From DASRYH01 sp035687245 (lineage in GTDB: Bacteria; Actinomycetota; Coriobacteriia; Anaerosomatales; PHET01), in the NCBI GenBank assembly GCA_035687245.1, contig DASRYH010000016.1, forward strand, positions 1-21,467: a DNA stretch of 21,467 nt, in the 5' to 3' direction. Within the stretch, counting starts at the first letter, position 1; the number at the start of each line of letters is the position of its first letter. Positions 1 through 6,944 of the stretch are shown in pieces. The notes beneath the pieces were generated by a model. It was given only the letters and a program-made list of their open reading frames with translations. It ran no database searches and was not told where the DNA came from. Position numbers and translations under genes: made by a program.

Positions 1-96
1 CACCTGAGACTGCGCGGGAGCTACAGCATCAGCCGCAGGAGGGTACGACGCCCCCGAAGGCTCAGACGGCTGAGGAGAAGTGCCTTGATCGACCAT
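1..96 (-). CDS. Partial 5' end of a gene, probably transcription termination factor Rho
   Basis: An open frame begins with ATG at 94-96 and runs off the left edge, giving 32 residues that start MVDQGTSPQPSEP and are rich in Pro, Ala, Ser and Gln. The start is well supported: GGAGAG lies a few bases upstream on the minus strand. The visible part is low-complexity and has no diagnostic domain. The call to Rho rests on context: thrB is followed by rho in mycobacteria, and many actinobacterial Rho proteins begin with a long disordered N-terminal extension. If correct, the product is the RNA-dependent ATPase that ends transcription of untranslated RNA. It could instead be any protein with a disordered N-terminus. 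The frame and start are seen; the identity is inferred. Confidence 0.5.
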   Translation of the reverse strand, partial: MVDQGTSPQPSEPSGASYPPAADAVAPAQSQV

Positions 97-225
97 GATC
101 TCTCCGATGCGAGTGGGAGCGGCGCCACGACGCCGAGGCGACAAGGAAACGTGGGATCACTTGGGATTCTTCCCCATTATCCGAGCCGCGGTCAACGATT
201 CGCCGAATCGAAGCGACCGGCGCCT
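97..225 (-). promoter_or_regulatory. Leader of the probable rho gene with a candidate promoter
   Basis: The 129 bp between the thrB stop and the left-edge gene hold a weak sigma-70-like promoter on the minus strand: TTGACC (190-195) as -35 and AAGAAT (166-171) as -10, 18 bp apart. A 15-bp palindrome, CGATTCG-C-CGAATCG (196-210), lies directly upstream of the -35. rho is autoregulated in several bacteria through its leader, so a control region here is plausible. Only the sequence matches are observed. Confidence 0.3.
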
Positions 226-238
226 CTAGAGCAGGCGC
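220..238 (-). repeat. Small inverted repeat over the thrB stop codon
   Basis: GCGCCT (220-225) and AGGCGC (233-238) are perfect 6-bp arms around a 7-nt loop that contains the thrB TAG. No run of T follows on the minus strand, so it is not a convincing intrinsic terminator and thrB could be cotranscribed with the next gene. Confidence 0.3.
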
Positions 239-1143
239 GCTCCGGTGCGGTCGACGGCGAGTGCCTGCGGGGCGCGGCGTCCGCCGAGTGCCCGGACGTC
301 GTCGGCCGCGCGTTCTGCGACCTGCTCGGCAAGGTGCAGGGCAGCCGCGTCCGTGTCTCCGGCGACGAGTCCGATCATCGTGGGGCCTGCCCCCGATAGC
401 GCGACCCCTGCAGCGCCCGCAGCTATGAGCACGTCGTGCACCTGCCGAAGGTCCAGCACAGCCTGCGCCCGATACGGCTCGTGCAGCCGGTCGGAGAGCG
501 CGGCGCCGAACAGCTCGGGTCGCCCGGTGGCGATAGAGGCTGCCAACAGGCCGGCGTGAGCGACGTTGAAGGCGGCGTCCTTGTGAGTAACCTCGATGGG
601 CAGCAGGGCACGCGCTTCCTTGGTTGCCAGCTCCACTTCGGCAGGCACGACTACCGCCGCAAGCCCGCGAGCCGGCTCGAAGCGAGCACAGCGAGCAGCA
701 CCCTCGTCTTCCCAGCAGACCGTGAAGCCGCCGAAGAGCGCAGCTGCGACGTTGTCAGGGTGCCCTTCGAGTTCGGCAGCGATCTCGAGTAGACGCACGT
801 CGCCGAAGTCGGCACCCGCGAGCTTCTGCCCCAGCAGCAGACCGCCGACGATGGCCGTGGATGACGAGCCCAGACCGCTGCCCGTGGGCACGCGGTTCAC
901 GCAGCCGATTGCGGCCCTCAGCTCCGGCTTGCCCGCCTCGGCGAACGCGCGGGCCATCGAGACGGCCACGATGTTTCCGGCGTCGGTGCGCAGAGCACCC
1001 TCGCCTTCACCAGCGACGTCAACCGACCACTCGTCGGCAAGCTCCGCCTCGAAGCGGTTGTGTAGTTCGAGCGCGAGCCCGAAGCTGTCGAAGCCTGGGC
1101 CGAGGTTGGCCGAGGTCGCCGGGACGAGGACTGCGGCTCCCAC
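226..1143 (-). CDS. thrB: Homoserine kinase
   Basis: This 305-residue GHMP-family kinase phosphorylates homoserine with ATP to give O-phosphohomoserine, the last intermediate before threonine; it is cytoplasmic. The N-terminus VPATSANLGPGFDSFG (about 7-22) is the family signature. The ATP-binding loop PTGSGLGSSS is at 86-95, GHPDN at 127-131 and the C-terminal GHMP motif SGAGPTM at 250-256. The length is normal for ThrB. The start is a GTG (1141-1143) two bases after the hom stop, with GAGGA inside the end of hom as ribosome-binding site, so hom and thrB are almost certainly cotranscribed and translationally coupled. thrC, which lies between hom and thrB in mycobacteria, is not present here. 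Confidence 0.96.
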   Translation of the reverse strand: MGAAVLVPATSANLGPGFDSFGLALELHNRFEAELADEWSVDVAGEGEGALRTDAGNIVAVSMARAFAEAGKPELRAAIGCVNRVPTGSGLGSSSTAIVGGLLLGQKLAGADFGDVRLLEIAAELEGHPDNVAAALFGGFTVCWEDEGAARCARFEPARGLAAVVVPAEVELATKEARALLPIEVTHKDAAFNVAHAGLLAASIATGRPELFGAALSDRLHEPYRAQAVLDLRQVHDVLIAAGAAGVALSGAGPTMIGLVAGDTDAAALHLAEQVAERAADDVRALGGRRAPQALAVDRTGARLL

Positions 1144-1145
1144 GC

Positions 1146-2432
1146 TTACAGGTCCTCGACGCGGATGACGGCACCGACCGAGAGCACCGAGTCGTGCGAC
1201 TCGATCTCGGCGAGTGCGTTGCGAACGGCCGACTCGCGCGCCTCGTGCGTGACGTAGACGAGCTCGGCGGTCTCTTCGCCGGCGATGCGCTGGATGACGC
1301 TTGCGAGCGATACGCCCTGCTCGCCGAAGACCTTGGCGGTCGCGGCGAGCACGCCGGGCTTGTCGGCCACGAGCAGGCGAATGTAGTAGCGGGTCTCGAG
1401 GTCCGCGATGTCGCGCACGCTCAAGTGCTCGGTGCAGGTGCAGCCGACCAGCGGTGCGCAGCCGGACTGGATGCGGCGCGCGACCTCCACGAGGTCACCG
1501 ACGATCGCCGAAGCTGCCGGCAGCGAGCCCGCCCCTTCGCCGAAGAACATCGTCTCGCCCACTGCATCGCCGACCACGTAGATGGCGTTGTAGACGCCGT
1601 TCACGCTCGCGAGCGGGTGCGCGTTCGGGATCATCGTGGGGTGCACGCGGATGTCGACCTCGCCCTCACAGCGCTGGGCGATCGCGAGCAGTTTGATGGT
1701 GTGGCCCATCTGGCGCGCGAAGTCGATATCGGCCGGCGCGAGTGTGCGGATGCCTTCGGCAGGCACCTGGCTCATCACGCAACGGCTGTTGAATGCGATC
1801 GAAGAGAGGATGGCGATCTTGGCGGCAGCGTCGAGACCGTCGACGTCGGCGGTCGGATCGGCCTCGGCGAAGCCGCGCTCCTGCGCTTCGACAAGCGCGT
1901 CGTCGTAGGAGAGCCCGTCTTCGGCCATGCGGGTGAGCATGTAGTTGGTGGTGCCGTTCACGATGCCCATGACCTTGACGATCTCGTTGCTCGTGAGCGA
2001 GTGCTTCAGCGGCTCGATGATCGGGATGCCGCCGCCCACGCTTGCCTCGAAGCGGATGTCGACGCCGGTGGCCTCTGCGGCCTCCATGACCTCTTCGCCG
2101 CTAGTCGCCATGAGCGCCTTGTTGGCGGTCACGACGCTCTTGCCGGCACCTAGCGCAGTCAGCACGACGTCACGTGCGACGCCGGTGCCACCGATGAGCT
2201 CGATGATGACGTCGAGTGAGGGGTCGTCGATGAGCGCAAACGCGTCGGTCGTGCACGCATCGGCGGGAAGTCCTAGGTCGGTGAAGCGCGCCTCATCGCG
2301 ATCGGCGAAACGGGCGAGCTCGATGTCGACGCCACTGCGGCGCATGAAGTCCTCGCGGTGGCGACGCAGGATCTCGACGACTCCGGAACCAACGGTTCCT
2401 AGGCCGATCAGGCCAACTCGGACGGTGCGCAT
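1146..2432 (-). CDS. hom: Homoserine dehydrogenase with C-terminal ACT domain
   Basis: This 428-residue enzyme reduces aspartate semialdehyde to homoserine with NAD(P)H, the branch point toward threonine and methionine. The Rossmann motif GLGTVG is at 10-15, TANKALMA with the conserved Lys at about 102-109, NGTTNY at 159-164 and the DVDGLDAAAKI segment with the catalytic-region Lys at about 196-206. Residues 349-425 form an ACT domain (YYIRLLVADKPGVLA), the usual site of threonine feedback inhibition in monofunctional enzymes. It is not fused to aspartokinase. ATG at 2430-2432 is preceded by GAGGAAG. It heads the hom-thrB pair and probably has its own promoter in the 84-bp gap upstream. Confidence 0.97.
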   Translation of the reverse strand: MRTVRVGLIGLGTVGSGVVEILRRHREDFMRRSGVDIELARFADRDEARFTDLGLPADACTTDAFALIDDPSLDVIIELIGGTGVARDVVLTALGAGKSVVTANKALMATSGEEVMEAAEATGVDIRFEASVGGGIPIIEPLKHSLTSNEIVKVMGIVNGTTNYMLTRMAEDGLSYDDALVEAQERGFAEADPTADVDGLDAAAKIAILSSIAFNSRCVMSQVPAEGIRTLAPADIDFARQMGHTIKLLAIAQRCEGEVDIRVHPTMIPNAHPLASVNGVYNAIYVVGDAVGETMFFGEGAGSLPAASAIVGDLVEVARRIQSGCAPLVGCTCTEHLSVRDIADLETRYYIRLLVADKPGVLAATAKVFGEQGVSLASVIQRIAGEETAELVYVTHEARESAVRNALAEIESHDSVLSVGAVIRVEDL

Positions 2433-2495
2433 GGCTTCCTCACAATGCTTTGTTGCTCGATAGATCGAATCGGCCGCTTCAGAGCGGTGCCGTCC

Positions 2496-2501
2496 ATTGT
2501 A
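2496..2501 (-). promoter_or_regulatory. Candidate -10 element upstream of hom
   Basis: TACAAT on the minus strand matches TATAAT at five of six positions and lies about 65 bases before the hom ATG. No good TTGACA-like -35 is seen at 16-18 bp, so this is a tentative promoter. The rest of the 84-bp gap between hom and the preceding gene shows nothing else recognisable. Confidence 0.3.
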
Positions 2502-2516
2502 ACCCGAGACGATGCC

Positions 2517-2909
2517 CTATTCGGCCTCGTCGAAGAAGGTGCCGCCCGACACCCACTGCAGGTACTCCCCCAGGTCGGCTTCACGCTCCTTCTCGCCCTC
2601 TTGCCGAAGCTCACGCGCGTACTCGGCGGCCGCGATGAGATCGCGTGGATCCTCCTTCGCGGCGCTAGCCCAGAGGGCCAGCCGGGGTAGCTCGCCTTGG
2701 CCGAGCTTGAGCGCCGCGAGCATCAGACGGCAGCTCGCCTCGTCGGAGTCCCAGCCGGTTCCGCCGGGGACGTCACCGACTAGCTGCGCCAGCACTACGG
2801 CCGCCGCGTGGCGCTCGTCCCCGCCGAAGGCATCGGAGAGCCTGGCGTCCACGATTTCGGACACCCAGAAGCGGGCTTTGATCGCAATCTCATCGTAGTG
2901 CTCGGACAC
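2517..2909 (-). CDS. Hypothetical protein of 130 residues
   Basis: I do not recognise this protein. It starts with GTG (2907-2909) behind a clear AAAGGAA ribosome-binding site and ends with TAG. It is acidic, mostly helical in appearance, and has no signal peptide, membrane segment or obvious metal-binding motif, so it should be a soluble cytoplasmic protein. Visible parts are an N-terminal helix (YDEIAIKARFWVSEIVDA), a Gly/Asp-rich middle (GDVPGGTGWDSDEAS) and a charged helix near residues 92-112 (AAAEYARELRQEGEKEREAD). It lies 84 bp upstream of hom on the same strand and diverges from the CXXCH gene, so it may be cotranscribed with hom-thrB. The codon bias and start support a real gene; the function is unknown. 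Confidence 0.7.
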   Translation of the reverse strand: MSEHYDEIAIKARFWVSEIVDARLSDAFGGDERHAAAVVLAQLVGDVPGGTGWDSDEASCRLMLAALKLGQGELPRLALWASAAKEDPRDLIAAAEYARELRQEGEKEREADLGEYLQWVSGGTFFDEAE

Positions 2910-3077
2910 TCGCGGTTCCTTTCGCGTTCAGACCTGCAGCCGAAGATCATTCGGCGATTCGTACACGGCGGCGCCACCGTGAGGGAACTCTCACGCGCCC
3001 CTCATCATCATCTCATCCCGGTCACCGAGACTAGTCCTTGTGAGCCTGGCACTGCTACCCACCGAATGGAGTCTTTA
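2910..3077. promoter_or_regulatory. Divergent intergenic region with two inverted repeats
   Basis: These 168 bp separate two divergent genes and should carry both promoters, though I cannot place either with confidence. Two symmetrical elements stand out: GCCGAA (2939-2944) and TTCGGC (2950-2955) around GATCA, and CGTGAG (2978-2983) and CTCACG (2990-2995) around GGAACT. Because the flanking genes point away from each other, terminators are not expected here, so these may be operator sites. The plus-strand ribosome-binding site GGAG (3068-3071) lies at the right end. Confidence 0.35.
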
Positions 3078-3449
3078 ATGAAGTCTTGGAAGCACAAGGC
3101 CGCCACCGCAGTCGTGGTGGGCACCCTCGCTATCGCAAGCTTCGGCTCGGCGTCTACTGCCGTCGCCACTCCCGGCAAGAACAAGTCCTGCTCGAGCTGC
3201 CACAAGACGTCGTCGGCAGTTCGTATCAGCGTGAAGAAGCAGTCGGAGACCACGACCACCGCGACGTACTCCGTGACAGTCACCGGCGGCAACGGCCGTG
3301 CCGGCTGGGCTGTCTTCTCCGGCGGCAAGAACATCAAGCACAAGTCCGCGTCGAAGGGCACGTTCACCGTCAACCGCGGCAAGAGCTACAAGGTTCGCGC
3401 CGTGAAGAAGGGCTCCGGCTCGGCGGTCAAGACGCTTACCGTCAACTAG
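3078..3449 (+). CDS. Small exported protein with one c-type heme motif (CXXCH) and a beta-rich domain
   Basis: This 123-residue protein has a Sec signal peptide: basic MKSWKHK, a hydrophobic core at about 8-23, and an AVA|TP-type cleavage site near residue 30. The mature part (about 93 residues) opens with CSSCHK at 38-43, the motif for covalent heme c attachment, followed by a Lys/Ser/Thr/Gly-rich segment of alternating polarity that looks like a small beta-sandwich. Apart from the motif, the mature part has one His (in NIKHKSAS) and no Met, so an axial ligand would be that His, another chain or absent. ATG at 3078 is chosen because GGAG lies six bases upstream; the in-frame ATG at 3066 has no such site. 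It is alone on the plus strand between lysA and the hom cluster. Heme binding is inferred; the cysteine pair could instead bind metal. Confidence 0.75.
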   Translation: MKSWKHKAATAVVVGTLAIASFGSASTAVATPGKNKSCSSCHKTSSAVRISVKKQSETTTTATYSVTVTGGNGRAGWAVFSGGKNIKHKSASKGTFTVNRGKSYKVRAVKKGSGSAVKTLTVN

Positions 3450-3458
3450 CAGACACAC

Positions 3459-3502
3459 GCGACACCTGACCGTCCTACCCCTCCCCGCGGTTGGGGTGTC
3501 GC
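3459..3502 (+). repeat. Inverted repeat downstream of the CXXCH gene
   Basis: GCGACACC (3459-3466) and GGTGTCGC (3495-3502) are perfect 8-bp arms around a 28-nt spacer that contains C-rich and G-rich runs. It starts just after the CXXCH gene's stop and may add to termination with the stronger hairpin that follows. Confidence 0.3.
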
Positions 3503-3512
3503 AAGCTACAAA

Positions 3513-3546
3513 GACCGGCGTCCCGGATTCGTCCGGGGCGCCGGTC
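3513..3546. terminator. Strong UUCG-capped hairpin, probable bidirectional terminator
   Basis: A 15-bp stem (3513-3527 with 3532-3546; fully paired with one G-U wobble) closes on a TTCG tetraloop (3528-3531). It lies between the ends of two convergent genes, the CXXCH gene and lysA. On the plus strand it is followed by TCGTTGTTGT; on the minus strand by TTTGT. The T tracts are short, but the stem is very stable and the position fits a shared terminator. Confidence 0.75.
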
Positions 3547-3621
3547 TCGTTGTTGTCTCGCAGTCTCGCGATCGCGGGGGTTGGGCCGCCCCGGCGCCCC
3601 ATCTCCGGCGGCGCAGCCTTC

Positions 3622-4983
3622 CTAGCCGAGCTCGTTTCGCAGCAGGTCCTCGTAGGTCTCGCGCCGAACGACCCATCGCCAGCCGCCGTCGCGAACGAAG
3701 ACGACGCCGGGGCGCACCTGCTTGTTGTAGTTGCTGCTCATCGACTGGCAGTAGGCGCCCGTGGCGCAGACGCAGAGGATGTCGCCGACGCTCGGGCACT
3801 GCAGCGGCGCGTCGTTGACGACGATGTCGCCCGACTCGCAGTGCTTGCCCGCGACCGTAGCCACCATCTCGCGCGGCTGGTCGGCCTTGTTGGCGAGCAG
3901 CGCCTCGTAGTGCGCGTCGTAGAGCGAGGTGCGGATGTTGTCCGACATGCCACCGTCCACGGCGACGTAGGTGCGAATGTTCGGGATCTCCTTGATCGAG
4001 CCAACGGTATAGAGCGTCACGCCCGCGTTGGCCACAATCGATCGGCCCGGCTCCACGGCCATGCGCGGCACCGCCAGACCGTGCTTCTCGCACTCCTCTT
4101 TGATGCCGTCGACGACGACCTTGCCGTAGTCCTTGATCGTGGAGGGCTCGTCGGGCAGGCCGTACTTGATGCCCAGACCGCCACCAGTGTCGAGCAGGCG
4201 CACGGCCACTCCGGTCTCCTGCTCGATCTGACGCATGAACTCGACGATGACTTCGATGGCCTTGGCGAAGCTCTGCAGCGCAAAGATCTGGCTGCCGATG
4301 TGGATGTGCAGCCCCTCGAAGTCGATTCCGGGAAGCTCGATGACGCGCTTGACGGCAGCCATCGCGAGGCCCTGGTTCAGCCCGAAGCCGAACTTGGAGT
4401 CTTCGGCGCCGGTCATGATGAAGTCGTGGGTGTCGGCCTCCACGCCCGGCGTCACTCGCAGCAGCACCTTCTGCTCCACACCGCGCTCGGACGCAAGCGC
4501 GGAGAGGCGCTCCATCTCTTCGAAGCTGTCCACGACGATGCGCCCCACGCGAGCATCCAGGCACTCGCCGAGCTCGACCGGCGTCTTGTTGTTGCCGTGG
4601 ACGTAGATGCGGTCCATCGGGAAGCCCGCGGCCTTCGCAAACGCCAGCTCACCGCCGCTCGAGACATCTAGGCAGCAACCCTCTTCGGCAACCAGCTTGA
4701 CCATGGCCACGCTCATGAAGGCCTTGCCGGCATAGACGACGTCGACGTCTTTCCAGTGGTAGGTCGTCCACTGGACATACTCGGAGAGCTGATGCCGGAC
4801 CGTGGCCTCGTCCATGACGTAGACAGCGGTGCCGGCTTCTTCGGCAAGCTGCACGGTGTCGACGCCGCCGATCCAGAGGTGGCCGTCTTTGATCTCGGCG
4901 GTCATGGGCAGAACGCCCATCAGATCGGCGCCGGTCTTGAGGTCCGGCGTCGCCGGCGGACGCGGTGCGGACGGCTTTCCCAT
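3622..4983 (-). CDS. lysA: Diaminopimelate decarboxylase
   Basis: This 453-residue PLP enzyme of the alanine-racemase-like fold decarboxylates meso-diaminopimelate to L-lysine, the last step of lysine synthesis. The PLP-binding Lys is K87 in YAGKAF. Further along are LHIHIGSQIF, the phosphate-binding glycine loop GGGLGIKY, EPGRSIVANAG, the active-site CESGD and the C-terminal YCQSMSSNYN segment. The N-terminus is about 25 residues longer than many homologues; internal ATGs exist at codons 22 and 27, but only the ATG at 4983 has a good ribosome-binding site (AAGGGGAG). It lies 117 bp downstream of argS, the same order as in corynebacteria, where argS-lysA is an operon. Confidence 0.97.
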   Translation of the reverse strand: MGKPSAPRPPATPDLKTGADLMGVLPMTAEIKDGHLWIGGVDTVQLAEEAGTAVYVMDEATVRHQLSEYVQWTTYHWKDVDVVYAGKAFMSVAMVKLVAEEGCCLDVSSGGELAFAKAAGFPMDRIYVHGNNKTPVELGECLDARVGRIVVDSFEEMERLSALASERGVEQKVLLRVTPGVEADTHDFIMTGAEDSKFGFGLNQGLAMAAVKRVIELPGIDFEGLHIHIGSQIFALQSFAKAIEVIVEFMRQIEQETGVAVRLLDTGGGLGIKYGLPDEPSTIKDYGKVVVDGIKEECEKHGLAVPRMAVEPGRSIVANAGVTLYTVGSIKEIPNIRTYVAVDGGMSDNIRTSLYDAHYEALLANKADQPREMVATVAGKHCESGDIVVNDAPLQCPSVGDILCVCATGAYCQSMSSNYNKQVRPGVVFVRDGGWRWVVRRETYEDLLRNELG

Positions 4984-5100
4984 CTCAGTCTCCCCTTGTG
5001 AATTAGCTCATACTAACTTTCTAGTTCGTGCAGACTAACATACCGCAGCTACGCGTCAAAGACGCCCGCCGAAGCACCCACTCGCCCATCCCGCGAACAG
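4984..5100 (-). promoter_or_regulatory. AT-rich lysA control region with repeated GTTAGT motifs
   Basis: This 117-bp stretch between argS and lysA is clearly richer in A+T than its surroundings. On the minus strand, GTTAGT occurs twice (5012-5017 and 5034-5039), 22 bp apart, about two helical turns. The proximal copy overlaps a -10-like TAGTAT (5010-5015). No good -35 is visible. This looks like a lysA promoter with possible operator half-sites. The leader is far too short for a lysine riboswitch. Confidence 0.35.
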
Positions 5101-6810
5101 CTACATGCTTTCCGGTGCGCTCACGCCCAACAGCGACAGCACGCAGCGCAGAGCACGACGCGTCGCGTCGACCGCATAGAGCCTCGCTGCGGTCAGCGCC
5201 TCGTCGTCGGAGACCACGCGGCACTGCGTGTAGAACTGGTGGAAGCTCGCGGCGAGGTCCTCGGTGTAGCGCGCCAGGCGGTAGGGGGCCAGGTCGCGCG
5301 CGGCGATCGCCACAACATCGGGGAGCTCGCCGAGCTTGCGCACAAGAGCGAGCTCGGCGGGATCTGTAAGCAGTGAGAGATCGGTATCGGCCGCCACGAG
5401 TGCGCCGGACAGTTCGTCGGCGGAGCGCTCGCTCCCCTGCATCTCACCGGCGGCCTTGCGAAGGATCGAGCAGATGCGCGCATACGCGTACTGCACGTAG
5501 AAGACGGGGTTATCGGCGCTGTTCTTCACCGCGAGTTCGATGTCGAAGTCGACCTGCTGGTCGGTGCTTCGGCGAAGGAACCAGTAGCGGGCGGCGTCGG
5601 TACCCACCTCGTCGAGCAGCTCTTCGAAGGTGACCATCTCGCCGGTGCGCTTGCTCATGCGAACGGCCTCGCCGTTGCGGAAGAGGTTCACGAGCTGACC
5701 GATGACGATATCGAGCTGATCCTCGTGACCGAGCGCGGCCACAGCCGCCTTCATGCGGGCGACGTAGCCGTGGTGGTCGGCGCCCCAGATGTTGATGACG
5801 CGGTCGAAGCCGCGCACGTCGAGCTTGTCCCAGTGGTACGCGATGTCGGCCGCAAAATAGGTGTACTCGCCGTCCGACTTCTTGAGCACGCGGTCCTTGT
5901 CATCGCCGTAGTCGGTCGAGCGGAACCACAGCGCACCCTCCTGCTCGAAGATGTAGCCACGCTCGCGAAGGCGCGCGATGGCGTCCTCGATCTCGGTGCC
6001 GCCGTCCTCGCGCTGTGCGTGAAGCGTGCGCTCGGAGAACCAGACGTCGAAGTCGACGCCCATCTTGTGAAGCACGCGGCGCAGGTGATTCTCGAGCACG
6101 AGCTCATATCCCAGCTCGCGGCAGCGCACCGAAAGCTCGCCGAAAGGCAACTCCGCAAGCGCATCACCTTCGGCAGCTCGAACTTCGGCAGCGATCTCGG
6201 CGATGTAGGCGCCGCGGTAGCCTTCCTCGGGGAAGTCGACTGGCTTGCCCAGCAGCTCGAGGTAGCGCGCGGCAACAGAGGTGCCGAAGACGTCCATCTG
6301 GACGCCGGCGTCGTTGATGTAGAACTCGCGCTCCGCGACCCAGCCGGAGTGCTCAAGGATCGAGGCGATGGAGTCACCCAGCGCGGCCCAGCGCCCGTGT
6401 CCGACGTGCATCGGCCCCACAGGGTTTGCCGAAACGAACTCGACCTGCACGCGCTTGCCCTCACCCGCGTTCGAGCGCCCGAATCCGCTATCGGCCTCGC
6501 GCGCCTCGCGCAGGATGCGCTGGAGCGCTGCTGGTGACAGTCGCAGGTTGATGAAGCCGGGACCCGCGACCTCGACGGCGTCGATATCCTCATGCCCGCT
6601 CACACGATCGGCGATCATCTGCGCGAGGTTGCGCGGCGGCATTCCCGCCTGCTTGGCGGCGCGAAGTGCGACGCTCGTGGCCCAGTCGCCATGGCTCTCG
6701 TCGCGGGGACGCTCGAGATCGATGGCAGGAACTTCGGCGAGTGCGAGCGCGCCTTCGGCAACGGCCTCATCGATGGCGGTGGCGATCAACTGCGAGATAA
6801 CGTCTCTCAC
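5101..6810 (-). CDS. argS: Arginyl-tRNA synthetase
   Basis: This 569-residue class I aminoacyl-tRNA synthetase charges tRNA-Arg in the cytoplasm. The N-terminal Add-1 tRNA-recognition domain covers roughly 1-110. The HIGH motif appears as HVGHGR (about 135-140) after VEFVSANPVGPM, typical of ArgS. The KMSKS equivalent is RMSKRTGEMV, followed by the DALR anticodon-binding domain to the C-terminus (LGVSAPESM). I choose GTG at 6808-6810 because TTGGAG lies five bases upstream; a GTG five codons earlier (6823-6825) has no ribosome-binding site. argS is followed by lysA on the same strand and diverges from the TrxB-like gene. Confidence 0.97.
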   Translation of the reverse strand: MRDVISQLIATAIDEAVAEGALALAEVPAIDLERPRDESHGDWATSVALRAAKQAGMPPRNLAQMIADRVSGHEDIDAVEVAGPGFINLRLSPAALQRILREAREADSGFGRSNAGEGKRVQVEFVSANPVGPMHVGHGRWAALGDSIASILEHSGWVAEREFYINDAGVQMDVFGTSVAARYLELLGKPVDFPEEGYRGAYIAEIAAEVRAAEGDALAELPFGELSVRCRELGYELVLENHLRRVLHKMGVDFDVWFSERTLHAQREDGGTEIEDAIARLRERGYIFEQEGALWFRSTDYGDDKDRVLKKSDGEYTYFAADIAYHWDKLDVRGFDRVINIWGADHHGYVARMKAAVAALGHEDQLDIVIGQLVNLFRNGEAVRMSKRTGEMVTFEELLDEVGTDAARYWFLRRSTDQQVDFDIELAVKNSADNPVFYVQYAYARICSILRKAAGEMQGSERSADELSGALVAADTDLSLLTDPAELALVRKLGELPDVVAIAARDLAPYRLARYTEDLAASFHQFYTQCRVVSDDEALTAARLYAVDATRRALRCVLSLLGVSAPESM

Positions 6811-6843
6811 GCGGGCTCCAAGCACGGGGTTTTGGGTTCGCGA

Positions 6844-6872
6844 ATACTACCCGAGCATAGTACCAGCGGCAA
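6844..6872 (-). promoter_or_regulatory. Candidate argS promoter
   Basis: On the minus strand TTGCCG (6867-6872) and TAGTAT (6844-6849) are separated by 17 bp, each matching the sigma-70 consensus at four of six positions. The predicted RNA start would be near 6837, giving a leader of about 27 nt before the chosen argS GTG. The same 119-bp gap must also hold the promoter of the divergent TrxB-like gene, which I could not place. Confidence 0.45.
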
Positions 6873-6944
6873 TCAGAAGCTGCCGCGCCACAAACGGGTA
6901 TCAGCACCAGAGTGGAATGACTCGACTCGATGAGGAGCGTTTGG

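Noticed and set aside
861..2153. Long plus-strand open frame of 430 codons opposite hom and thrB
   Set aside because: It is antisense to two clear enzymes; its composition (Arg, Ala, Asp, Val and His-rich without motifs) is what GC-rich codon bias produces on the opposite strand.
3036..3060. TGGCAC upstream of the CXXCH gene as a sigma-54 promoter
   Set aside because: The -24-like TGGCAC is present, but no TTGC element follows at the required spacing.
3496..4671. Plus-strand open frame of 391 codons opposite lysA
   Set aside because: It starts inside the terminator region, has no ribosome-binding site and mirrors the lysA codon pattern.
4984..5100. Lysine riboswitch in front of lysA
   Set aside because: The gap is only 117 bp, the likely leader is about 20 nt, and none of the expected long conserved stems are present.
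6811..6825. Earlier GTG start for argS at 6825
   Set aside because: It has no ribosome-binding site, whereas the GTG at 6810 has TTGGAG five bases upstream.
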